From contig CAMWIM010000020.1 of assembly GCA_947174335.1 (NCBI GenBank), positions 1 to 34,770 on the forward strand: a DNA stretch of 34,770 nucleotides. The letters run 5' to 3'. The stretch is from an uncultured Porphyromonadaceae bacterium. Lineage in GTDB: Bacteria > Bacteroidota > Bacteroidia > Bacteroidales > Muribaculaceae. The notes beneath the pieces are model-generated. The model did no database searches and had not been told where the DNA came from. It saw nothing but the letters and a program-made list of their open reading frames with translations. Of this stretch, positions 7,198 through 15,211 are shown in pieces; position 1 is the first letter of the stretch, and every line of letters begins with the position of its first letter. The translations under genes and the position numbers were made by a program.

Positions 7198-9042
7198 TTG
7201 CAAAATTTAATGATTCCAGGGATAATAGTAGATAAATCTAACGGGAGTGTTACAACATCTGCCGGATCTGCGACTCTTTATATTGATGGTAGAGAAGCTG
7301 ACTTTAGAGAAATCCAATCGTTGAGACCTAAAGATATCTCTCGTGTAGAATATTTTGACATGCCAACAGGAAAATATGCTAAGGATGCTTCTGCCATAAA
7401 TTTTATAATTAAACAAGTTAATAATGGTGGTTATACACAAATTGATGCATTGCAGGGAGTTGGGTATCTTAATGGGGACTATAATATCGTATCAAAATAT
7501 ATTTTAGGTACAAAAAGTCTAAATCTTTGGGCAGGATATTCCTTGAATAATCCTAAATCGGCCTCAAATAAATATGAATCCTTTAATTTTGAAGATGACA
7601 AAGTGAACCGATCAACTTTCTATTCTCATGCAGGAAATAAAGATTCAAAGGAATATATCCAGGCATCAATTAGCAACCGTGGCAATAAATATATATGGAT
7701 GCTTCGTGGAGGTTTGGCATGGAGCGATATTCATAATAACATTGATAACGGTAAAATAATATATAGTCCCGATAATATCGAAAATATTCTAAATCTAAAT
7801 AACAATGATAAATCATTTAGACCAAGTATATATTACTATGGCAGACATGCTATATCCAAAGCAAAATCATTAGAATATGTTATTGACGGATATTATTCCG
7901 TCAACAATCATAAACGATTATATAACGAGAGTGGTTTCCCATATAATTCATTAGTTAAAGAAAATTACTATTATACAAAAGTGAATGCAAATTATTTAAT
8001 GTCTTTAGGTCATAGAAATAACTTGTCTTTCATTCTATATGAGTTCTTAAGAATAAGTGATTCAAATTACTTGGAAAATTTGATGTATAATCAAAATCTT
8101 ATATCGACAGAAACAATCTTATTCGCAGATTATTCACAGCGATTGGGCAAATTCTTCTGTGATGTTAATCCTGGACTATCAGTCCTTTCATACCGATTAA
8201 AAGGAATTGAATCAATTAATCGTATAACACCACGCATGCAAGCAAGAATGGCTTATATGATTAATCGAAAACAACAAATTCAATTCTCTTTTGCTTTAGG
8301 TAACACATATCCAAACATAAATACTATAAATATCGTCGAACAACAACTTGACCCTATAATTATTCTCAAAGGTAATCCTAAAATGAAAAACTCAATCTTA
8401 TTGAATCCTCGACTTAGCTATAATCTTAATCTCAATAAGATAGTACTACAAACGGGGTCGTCATATTTTTATCAAAATCATGGTATTACCTCAGAATATT
8501 ATATTGATAATGTGAATTTAATCAGTACATTCCGAGATGATTGCATATATCATCGACCAGGAATTGACGCTTCGGTTACATACAAACCCACCAAAAAATT
8601 TAACTTTAACGTTTCAGGTCAATGGAATGGGACAATGATACGAGGTGGCATTGAGCATCATACCATAAGCTCATTCAAAGGTCAGGCAATCGTCAATTTC
8701 TATGCCGGTGATTTTTCTTTTAGTGCTCAAGTCTCGTCTCCGAACAAAGAACTAATTAATTATCAGATAGAGCGAAAAACATATTGGCGTTATCAATTAT
8801 CTACAATGTGGGCTAATGGTAATTTAGCCGTAGAATTAAGCACCAACAATCTTTTTCTTATGAGAAACTATATAACAGAAAAATTGATAACCCACGACTA
8901 TTCATTTGATACGACCTATGGGAATAGCAAATTTAATCAACAAGCAACTCTTAAAATTGTATATAGTTTAGATTATGGCAAAAAAACTTCAAAATCGCCA
9001 AAATACGAACGAGTTGAAAGTGAGAGTGCGATATTAAAATAA
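7198..9042 (+). CDS. 5'-truncated outer-membrane beta-barrel (TonB-receptor-like) protein
   Basis: The frame encodes most of a Bacteroidetes outer-membrane beta-barrel protein of the kind that follows a carboxypeptidase-like domain and a plug. The plug is represented by YIDGREADFREIQSLRPKD and YAKDASAINFIIK. After it come hundreds of residues of alternating aromatic/polar beta-strands. The expected signal peptide and N-terminal carboxypeptidase-D-like domain are missing. Family-like sequence (LTGYDLLQNLMIPGI) extends in frame back to about 7180 and is closed by a TGA at 7168-7170. The only starts are TTG 7198 or ATG 7210. Without a signal peptide the product should not reach the outer membrane, so this is probably a decaying gene. 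It is much richer in AT than the genes to its left. The C-terminus is not a classic terminal-aromatic barrel end. Confidence 0.75.
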   Translation: MQNLMIPGIIVDKSNGSVTTSAGSATLYIDGREADFREIQSLRPKDISRVEYFDMPTGKYAKDASAINFIIKQVNNGGYTQIDALQGVGYLNGDYNIVSKYILGTKSLNLWAGYSLNNPKSASNKYESFNFEDDKVNRSTFYSHAGNKDSKEYIQASISNRGNKYIWMLRGGLAWSDIHNNIDNGKIIYSPDNIENILNLNNNDKSFRPSIYYYGRHAISKAKSLEYVIDGYYSVNNHKRLYNESGFPYNSLVKENYYYTKVNANYLMSLGHRNNLSFILYEFLRISDSNYLENLMYNQNLISTETILFADYSQRLGKFFCDVNPGLSVLSYRLKGIESINRITPRMQARMAYMINRKQQIQFSFALGNTYPNINTINIVEQQLDPIIILKGNPKMKNSILLNPRLSYNLNLNKIVLQTGSSYFYQNHGITSEYYIDNVNLISTFRDDCIYHRPGIDASVTYKPTKKFNFNVSGQWNGTMIRGGIEHHTISSFKGQAIVNFYAGDFSFSAQVSSPNKELINYQIERKTYWRYQLSTMWANGNLAVELSTNNLFLMRNYITEKLITHDYSFDTTYGNSKFNQQATLKIVYSLDYGKKTSKSPKYERVESESAILK

Positions 9043-9073
9043 ATTAAAATTTACCAAATAGGTCTATACTCAA

Positions 9074-9105
9074 TTTGTTATAACAATTTATTTTTCATAT
9101 CTTTG
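9074..9105 (+). promoter_or_regulatory. Bacteroidetes-type promoter for the lipoprotein gene
   Basis: TTTG at 9074-9077, a 20-base spacer and TATCTTTG at 9098-9105. The start of transcription would fall near 9112, giving a leader of about 28 bases before the ATG at 9140. Confidence 0.75.
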
Positions 9106-9139
9106 CAAAAATCAATCATATATCAAATAAATTACCAAA

Positions 9140-9757
9140 ATGAGAAACTTAATTATAATTAAACTGTTTGTATTTGCTATCTCTATGTCTATGCTAATGT
9201 CTTGTGGCAACGAGAATATTGAAGATATTATAGTTCCTGACAAAACGGAAATAACCGACAGTATACAAAACGAATTTGAAGTTCCTGATAGCACAGGTTT
9301 TATTATATATGACTATCCTGGGATTGATGTAATATTAAAGATTAAAGATGAAGACGGCAACGATCTTTTAAACCCGGAGCATCCCAATACTCTTGTTAAT
9401 TCAAATATCACTTTTTATCATGGTGGAGATATAAAAACGGTGTATTGGCAACCAAAACCGACTCCAGAATCAAGACTGTATATGGCGTATTTCCGTGGAG
9501 CCATACACAAAGAGCAAGAATATTGGGATCCAGAGAAAAAAGAAATTTGCAAAACAGGTGACTGGATTTTAGTATTATCAGACTTCCCAAGTATTGAAGA
9601 TTACGAAGATGAAGTAATAATTAAAATTAAAGATAAATCATATACTCTTAAGATTACAAATAAGCACATATTTAATGATAGGCATCTTATTTGTGATACT
9701 CATTTCTATATTGACGGTAAAGAGCAAGAGAGCGATTTAATTACACTCACGTTTTAA
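9140..9757 (+). CDS. Hypothetical lipoprotein
   Basis: I do not recognise the family. The 205-residue product starts with a lipoprotein signal peptide (basic MRNLIIIK, hydrophobic core, lipobox MLMSC with the acylated cysteine at residue 22), followed by an acidic linker, so it should be anchored to a membrane and perhaps shown on the surface. The mature part has alternating beta-strand character, a DEDGNDLLNPEHP segment that resembles the start of a beta-sandwich module, and a C-terminal stretch ending in LITLTF. It has its own promoter, follows the truncated barrel gene, shares that gene's low GC, and is closed by a strong bidirectional terminator. A functional link to the barrel gene is only suggested by position. 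Confidence 0.75.
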   Translation: MRNLIIIKLFVFAISMSMLMSCGNENIEDIIVPDKTEITDSIQNEFEVPDSTGFIIYDYPGIDVILKIKDEDGNDLLNPEHPNTLVNSNITFYHGGDIKTVYWQPKPTPESRLYMAYFRGAIHKEQEYWDPEKKEICKTGDWILVLSDFPSIEDYEDEVIIKIKDKSYTLKITNKHIFNDRHLICDTHFYIDGKEQESDLITLTF

Positions 9758-9800
9758 TATTTATCGAATTACGTGTACAAAACATTATATTTCAAATAAC

Positions 9801-9830
9801 AAAAGGGGCTTGAAAGCCCCTTTTGTTTTG
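9801..9830. terminator. Bidirectional intrinsic terminator between convergent genes
   Basis: AAAAGGGGCT at 9801-9810, a TGAA loop and AGCCCCTTTT at 9815-9824 form a perfect 10-base-pair hairpin with A and T tracts on both sides. It serves the lipoprotein gene on the plus strand and the nitroreductase gene on the minus strand. Confidence 0.9.
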
Positions 9831-9845
9831 TATGCCACTATGTTT

Positions 9846-10589
9846 TTAAAAGCCTTGTTGCTTGATGAAGTCGGCGAAGATTTTTGAAAAGTATTCGTTG
9901 TTTTCTTTGGTGTAGCGGATGTCGGTGAATACTTGGGCGAGGGTTTCCTTGTTGTTCTCGGCAATGAATTTGGCAGATTCGGGGAGAGCCTCTTTTTCAG
10001 CGTAATAGCGGTCGATCTGCTCGGGAGTGTAGGAATGATAGGTTTCGCTATGAAGAAACGCATCGGGAGCAAGTCGATCAGATGGGGTTGACTCGCCGTC
10101 GGGATAGCCCACGGTCAATGTTGTAACCGGTACAACCAACTTGGGAAGCTGTAACAGCTCGGCAATCTGCGGGGCATTGTAGGTAGTCGTTCCAAGATAA
10201 CAGCAACCGAGTCCGGCGAGCTCGGCAACGGTGTTAAACTGCTGAGCCAACAGTGCTGTGTCGAGCAACGCTGCGATGAATGACTGGAAGTTGTCATATC
10301 CGGGAACGGCCTTGCGCTGACGGCACCACTGAGAAAAGCGGTTATAGTCGGCACAGAATGTCAGCACGACCGATGCACTCTCGACCGAAGGCTGATTGAA
10401 ATGGGCAGGCGCAAGCTTTCGCTTCATCTCGGCGTCACGGGTAACAATCACGCTATAAAGCTGCATATTACCGGTCGTAGGCGCATGAGACGCCTTTGCC
10501 ATCAGATCGCGCAGAAGCTCATCGCTTACAACACGATCGGTATAACGGCGTACGGTCGCACGATTTTCCCAATAACGATTTATATCCAT
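9846..10589 (-). CDS. Nitroreductase family FMN oxidoreductase
   Basis: A 247-residue member of the nitroreductase fold, predicted to use FMN and NAD(P)H to reduce nitro or quinone-like compounds; the physiological substrate is unknown. The N-terminus (RYWENRATVRRYTDR) and the early SHAPTTGNMQLYSVIV segment are the FMN-phosphate binding region of the family. The central LGCCYLGTT segment is the usual glycine-rich cofactor-contact region, and the mid-protein VPVTTLTVGYPDGES is also family-typical. The frame extends 17 codons further upstream, into carB, but the start at 10589 (MDINRYW) fits the family. It begins 10 bases after the carB stop, so it is probably the third gene of the carAB operon. 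No signal peptide; cytoplasmic. Confidence 0.88.
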   Translation of the reverse strand: MDINRYWENRATVRRYTDRVVSDELLRDLMAKASHAPTTGNMQLYSVIVTRDAEMKRKLAPAHFNQPSVESASVVLTFCADYNRFSQWCRQRKAVPGYDNFQSFIAALLDTALLAQQFNTVAELAGLGCCYLGTTTYNAPQIAELLQLPKLVVPVTTLTVGYPDGESTPSDRLAPDAFLHSETYHSYTPEQIDRYYAEKEALPESAKFIAENNKETLAQVFTDIRYTKENNEYFSKIFADFIKQQGF

Positions 10590-10599
10590 ATAAAGCCGA

Positions 10600-13500
10600 T
10601 TATTTATATTCGTCCCAGCTCTTGATTTCAATCTGGTCAAGGGTCATTGAAGTGAATGCGTCAATGAATGCCGATGCCAAACGAGCGTTTGTGAGCAACG
10701 GAATGTTAAGGTCGATAGCCGCACGGCGGATTTTATATCCGTTTGACAACTCAGTCGATGACAAGTTCTTGGGAATATTCACAACGAGGTCAATCTCTTT
10801 GTTATGCAACATTTCAAGAGCCTGTGGATATTTGTCAGCTTCGCTGGGCCAGTATACCTTTATTGCCGGGATACCGTTGTCATTGAGGAATGTATGTGTT
10901 CCACCGGTTGCATAAAGGCGGTAGCCGTGATCATGAAGTTTATGAGCCGCATCGAGCATCGCAGCCTTTTGTTTAGCAGAGCCGGTTGAAAGAAGGATCG
11001 ACTTCTCGGGAATACGGTAACCTACCGACAACATTGACTTGAGTACAGCCTCGTCGGTATCAGAACCGATACATCCAACCTCACCGGTTGACGACATATC
11101 GACACCGAGAACGGGGTCGGCACCCTGAAGACGTGAGAAGCTGAACTGCGAAGCCTTGATTCCGACATAGTCGAGGTCAAACGCACTCTTATGTGGTTTC
11201 TCAACGGGCAAGCCGAGCATCACTTTTGTTGCAATATCAATGAAGTTGATTTTGATAACTTTTGATACAAACGGGAAGCTGCGAGATGCACGCAAATTAC
11301 ATTCGATAACCTTGATATCATTGTTTTTAGCAAGATATTGAATGTTGAACGGACCCGAAATATTGAGTGCTTTTGCAATTTGCTGAGACACCTTTTTGAT
11401 GCGTCTCATTGTCTCGACATACAGTTTCTGGGGCGGGAAACAGATTGTAGCGTCACCCGAATGGACTCCGGCAAACTCGATATGTTCTGAAATTGCATAA
11501 ACCTTGATTTCACCGTCTTGGGCAACGGCATCCATCTCGATTTCCTTTGCATTCTGGATAAACTCGGTAACAACAACCGGGTGTTGTTTAGAGACATTAG
11601 CGGCAAGCTGGAGGAATCGTTCAAGCTCCTCCTTATTTGAACAAACGTTCATCGCCGCACCTGAAAGCACGTAGCTCGGACGAACGAGTACGGGGAAGCC
11701 AACCTCTTCGATGAACTTGTCGATATCTTCAAAGCTGGTCAACTCGCGCCAACGCGGCTGATCGATTCCAAGACGGTCGAGCATAGCCGAGAATTTGTGA
11801 CGGTCTTCGGCATTGTCAATGCTCCGGGCTGTTGTACCAAGAATATTCACACCCTGTTCATCAAGACGAGTCGCAAGGTTGTTGGGTATCTGACCACCTA
11901 CCGACAAGATTGTGCCGTGGGGTTGTTCGAGTTCAAGGATATCCATGACACGTTCAAATGTGAGTTCGTCGAAATAGAGACGGTCACACATGTCATAGTC
12001 GGTTGAAACGGTTTCAGGGTTATAGTTAATCATAACCGAACGCCAACCCTCTTTCTTAACGGTCATCAAGGCGTTTACCGAACACCAGTCAAACTCAACC
12101 GAGCTACCGATGCGATAAGCACCTGAACCGAGAACAACAATCGAGCGATGGTCGTGGAGATAGTCAACATCGTTGCTGCTACCATTATAAGTAAGGTAGA
12201 GATAGTTGGTTTTTGCAGGATATTCGGCTGCAAGCGTATCGATCTGTTTAACGACAGGGAGAATTCCTTTTTCTTTACGAAGCTTACGAACCTCCAACGG
12301 GTCTTTGTCGCTGTTGAAGTTCTTATCAGCTACTTCACGGGCAATCTGGAAGTCGCTGAAACCTTGCTCTTTAGCGAGACGGAGCAATTCAGCCGGGATT
12401 TTGTCGATTGAATCAACCTTCTGAAGGTCTTTGGCTGTTTCAAAAATGTTGCGGAGTTTATAGAGGAACCAACGGTCAATCTTTGTCAAATCGTGAATTT
12501 GATCTACAGTATAGCCGTCAGTCATAGCTTTGGCAATCACAAAAATACGTTTGTCGGTCGGTGCTTTGAGGGCTTTTTCGATATCGTTGATTTTAATATC
12601 ACGATTACCGACAAAGCCGTGCATTCCCTGACCGATCATACGAAGTCCTTTTTGGATGGCCTCTTCAAATGTACGACCGATCGCCATAACCTCGCCGACC
12701 GACTTCATTGATGAACCGATTTCGCGATTTACGCCGTGGAATTTACCGAGGTCCCAACGTGGAATTTTCACAACGACATAGTCCAGCGCCGGTTCAAAGA
12801 AAGCCGAAGTCGATTTTGTAACCGAGTTTTTGAGGTCAAACAAGCCATATCCGAGACCGAGCTTGGCGGCAACGAAAGCAAGAGGATAACCGGTGGCTTT
12901 TGAAGCGAGTGCCGATGAACGGCTCAAACGTGCATTAACCTCAATCACGCGATATTCCATCGAGCGAGGATCAAACGCATATTGAACGTTACATTCGCCT
13001 ACGATACCGATATGACGGATAATCTTGATTGCAAGTTGACGAAGGTAGTGGTAGTCTTCGTTTGACAATGTCTGTGACGGAGCGACAACGATACTTTCGC
13101 CGGTGTGAATACCGAGGGGGTCAAAGTTTTCCATGTTGCAGACAGTGATACAGTTGTCATAGCGGTCACGGACAACCTCATATTCTACTTCTTTCCAACC
13201 TTTGAGCGATTTCTCGATGAGAACCTGAGGCGAGAAGGAGAGTGCTTTTTCGGTAAGCGCAACGAGTTCTTCGGGGGTATCACAGAAACCGCTGCCGAGT
13301 CCGCCGAGAGCGTATGCAGCTCTCACGATTACCGGATATCCAAGTTTTTCAGCAGCTTCAAGAGCATCTTCAACCGAATTGACAGCCTCGCTCTTGATTG
13401 TCTTGACATCAATTTCGTCAAGCTTCTTAACGAACAGCTCGCGGTCTTCGGTATCCATAATTGCCTGAACGGGAGTGCCGAGAACTCGCAGATTATATTT

Positions 13501-13824
13501 TTCAAGAACACCTGACTGATAGAGGCTTACGCCGCAGTTAAGTGCGGTTTGACCACCAAAAGCGAGCAAAATGCCGTCGGGACGTTCTTTTTCAATTACT
13601 TTCTCAACAAAGTAGGGGGTAACCGGCAAAAAGTAGATTTTGTCGGCAAAACCGTCAGAAGTCTGTACGGTTGCGATGTTGGGGTTGATGAGAACTGTTT
13701 CAATACCCTCCTCTTTCATTGCTTTAAGTGCCTGAGAGCCTGAATAGTCAAATTCGCCGGCTTCACCAATTTTGAGGGCACCGCTACCAAGGAGCAGAAC
13801 TTTTTTGATATTCTTGTCGATCAT
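10600..13824 (-). CDS. carB: Carbamoyl-phosphate synthase large subunit
   Basis: CarB makes carbamoyl phosphate from bicarbonate, ammonia (delivered from CarA) and two ATP, feeding pyrimidine and arginine synthesis. The two homologous ATP-grasp halves are clear: each opens with a Rossmann-like segment (VLLLGSGALKIGEAGEFDYSG near the N-terminus, VVLGSGAYRIGSSVEFDWCS near the middle). Each half holds ATP-grasp landmarks (ALGGLGSG in the first half, VLSGAAMNV in the second). The last about 135 residues form the MGS-like allosteric domain that binds regulators (LYATGGTHTFLNDNGI). At 1074 residues it is full length. It follows carA by 27 bases on the same strand. Confidence 0.98.
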   Translation of the reverse strand: MIDKNIKKVLLLGSGALKIGEAGEFDYSGSQALKAMKEEGIETVLINPNIATVQTSDGFADKIYFLPVTPYFVEKVIEKERPDGILLAFGGQTALNCGVSLYQSGVLEKYNLRVLGTPVQAIMDTEDRELFVKKLDEIDVKTIKSEAVNSVEDALEAAEKLGYPVIVRAAYALGGLGSGFCDTPEELVALTEKALSFSPQVLIEKSLKGWKEVEYEVVRDRYDNCITVCNMENFDPLGIHTGESIVVAPSQTLSNEDYHYLRQLAIKIIRHIGIVGECNVQYAFDPRSMEYRVIEVNARLSRSSALASKATGYPLAFVAAKLGLGYGLFDLKNSVTKSTSAFFEPALDYVVVKIPRWDLGKFHGVNREIGSSMKSVGEVMAIGRTFEEAIQKGLRMIGQGMHGFVGNRDIKINDIEKALKAPTDKRIFVIAKAMTDGYTVDQIHDLTKIDRWFLYKLRNIFETAKDLQKVDSIDKIPAELLRLAKEQGFSDFQIAREVADKNFNSDKDPLEVRKLRKEKGILPVVKQIDTLAAEYPAKTNYLYLTYNGSSNDVDYLHDHRSIVVLGSGAYRIGSSVEFDWCSVNALMTVKKEGWRSVMINYNPETVSTDYDMCDRLYFDELTFERVMDILELEQPHGTILSVGGQIPNNLATRLDEQGVNILGTTARSIDNAEDRHKFSAMLDRLGIDQPRWRELTSFEDIDKFIEEVGFPVLVRPSYVLSGAAMNVCSNKEELERFLQLAANVSKQHPVVVTEFIQNAKEIEMDAVAQDGEIKVYAISEHIEFAGVHSGDATICFPPQKLYVETMRRIKKVSQQIAKALNISGPFNIQYLAKNNDIKVIECNLRASRSFPFVSKVIKINFIDIATKVMLGLPVEKPHKSAFDLDYVGIKASQFSFSRLQGADPVLGVDMSSTGEVGCIGSDTDEAVLKSMLSVGYRIPEKSILLSTGSAKQKAAMLDAAHKLHDHGYRLYATGGTHTFLNDNGIPAIKVYWPSEADKYPQALEMLHNKEIDLVVNIPKNLSSTELSNGYKIRRAAIDLNIPLLTNARLASAFIDAFTSMTLDQIEIKSWDEYK

Positions 13825-13851
13825 CTTGTTTATTGAATAAGAGGGTGGATA

Positions 13852-14919
13852 TTAAAGTAGATTGATGAATTTGTCAAAAATAAACTCAGTATCCTTCGGA
13901 CCCGATGAAGCCTCGGGGTGGAACTGAGCCGAGAAGAACGGTTTTGTTTTGTGGCGGATACCTTCATTAGTTCCGTCATTCATGTTAATGAACAGCGGTT
14001 CCCAATCTTTGGGCAATGTTTCTGAATCGACCGCAAAACCGTGGTTTTGAGAGGTCACAAAGCAAGTGTCGCTATCAACCATGCGAACAGGCTGATTGTG
14101 ACTGCGATGTCCATATTTCAATTTGTAAGTTGTGGCTCCGGCTGCTTTTGCAAGCAACTGGTTACCCATGCAGATGCCACAAATAGGCTTACCGATTTCG
14201 ATTGCCTTGCGGATATTCTCAACGGTTTTATCAGCCAAGTCGGGGTTACCGGGACCGTTAGAAATGAAAAGTCCGTCGTAAGGAATCTGAGTGAAGTCAT
14301 AATCCCAGGGAACACGAACAACTTTCACACCGCGACGGGTCAAACAACGGATAATATTGTGTTTTGTACCGCAGTCAACAAGTACAACAGTCTTGTCGCC
14401 CGCGCCATGATATTCAACCTCCTTACAGCTTGTCTTACCGACAAGATTTTCAAGGTTGGGATCGTACCATTCGACATCCTTATCGTCAATTATAATTTTA
14501 CCGAGCATTGACCCTTTCTCACGAAGATGTTTAGTCAAAGCTCGGGTATCGATTCCATAAACGCCGGGGATTTTTTCATCATTCAACCATTGAGCAAGCG
14601 AACGGTCAGCCTGCCAGTGACTGAAATCAAATGAGTAGTCTTGGGCAATAATTGCTTTACAATGAATGTGATCGCTTTCGTAAAATTCACTAACCGCATC
14701 TTTTTCACGACATGGAGGAACTCCATAATTTCCAAGAATAGGGAAGGTGGTTACTAAAATTTGACCTTCATAAGAGGGGTCGGTCAAACTTTCGGGATAC
14801 CCGGTCATCGCTGTATTAAAAACAACTTCACCGGCTGTCGAGGCGGGGTAGCCAAAGGAGAATCCTTCAAATCGAGTGCCGTCTTCCAGAACAAGAACGG
14901 CGCGTTTAGTTTCACGCAT
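13852..14919 (-). CDS. carA: Carbamoyl-phosphate synthase small (glutaminase) subunit
   Basis: CarA hydrolyses glutamine and channels ammonia to CarB. With the start at 14919 (MRETKRAVLVLEDG) the product is 355 residues; the frame continues 22 codons further upstream without homology, so I did not use that start. The N-terminal CarA domain (1-150) includes FNTAMTGYPESLTDPSYEGQ. The class I glutamine amidotransferase domain has the nucleophile C250 in GICMGNQ (Asn where many family members have His) and H334/E336 in FHPEASSGP. The FISNGPGNP oxyanion-side loop is present. It heads a carA-carB-nitroreductase operon. A promoter is predicted about 130 bases upstream, leaving a leader with an inverted repeat. 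Confidence 0.97.
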   Translation of the reverse strand: MRETKRAVLVLEDGTRFEGFSFGYPASTAGEVVFNTAMTGYPESLTDPSYEGQILVTTFPILGNYGVPPCREKDAVSEFYESDHIHCKAIIAQDYSFDFSHWQADRSLAQWLNDEKIPGVYGIDTRALTKHLREKGSMLGKIIIDDKDVEWYDPNLENLVGKTSCKEVEYHGAGDKTVVLVDCGTKHNIIRCLTRRGVKVVRVPWDYDFTQIPYDGLFISNGPGNPDLADKTVENIRKAIEIGKPICGICMGNQLLAKAAGATTYKLKYGHRSHNQPVRMVDSDTCFVTSQNHGFAVDSETLPKDWEPLFINMNDGTNEGIRHKTKPFFSAQFHPEASSGPKDTEFIFDKFINLL

Positions 14920-14942
14920 AAGACAATGATATATATGGTTAT

Positions 14943-14960
14943 GACAGGTCGTTTCCTGTC
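14943..14960 (-). promoter_or_regulatory. Inverted repeat in the carA leader
   Basis: GACAGG and CCTGTC flank a six-base loop about 25 bases before the carA start, inside the predicted untranslated leader. It could affect translation or pyrimidine-dependent expression, but I see no uridine tract or a PyrR-type anti-antiterminator pattern, so its role is open. Confidence 0.35.
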
Positions 14961-15046
14961 TTAAATTATTCTGAGCAAAGGGCAAATCATCAGCCCGCTT
15001 CAGTTATATTGGCTATCGTTATCATGGAATGAAACAGAAAACCATG

Positions 15047-15078
15047 CAAAGTTACGAATAATTTTGGTAAAGTGCTAA
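15047..15078 (-). promoter_or_regulatory. Probable promoter for carA
   Basis: On the minus strand TAACTTTG (15047-15054) is a perfect -7 box, and TTAG 20 bases upstream (15075-15078) is a weak -33 box. Transcription would start near 15040, giving carA a leader of about 120 bases, unusually long for this window. Confidence 0.55.
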
Positions 15079-15160
15079 CGTGTCTATAACTTTTATAGCC
15101 CATTTTCTTGCCAAGCAAAATCAATTAGCCATTTAACAAACTAATCATAAAAGTTTTATC

Positions 15161-15207
15161 AAAAAATAAGGAATATTTCGTTATTTGAAATATTCCTTAT
15201 TTTTTTC
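15161..15207 (-). terminator. Terminator after the serpin gene
   Basis: A long hairpin: AATAAGGAATATTTC and GAAATATTCCTTATT around a seven-base loop, with A and T runs at both ends. It lies directly after the serpin stop at 15212 and works for minus-strand transcripts. It also separates them from carA. Confidence 0.8.
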
Positions 15208-15211
15208 TCAA

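Noticed and set aside
10496-10915. A 139-codon plus-strand frame across the carB/nitroreductase junction
   Set aside because: It lies antisense to two solid genes and shows no family features or promoter.
14041-14511. A 156-codon plus-strand frame inside carA
   Set aside because: It is antisense to the glutaminase domain and contains only shadow sequence.
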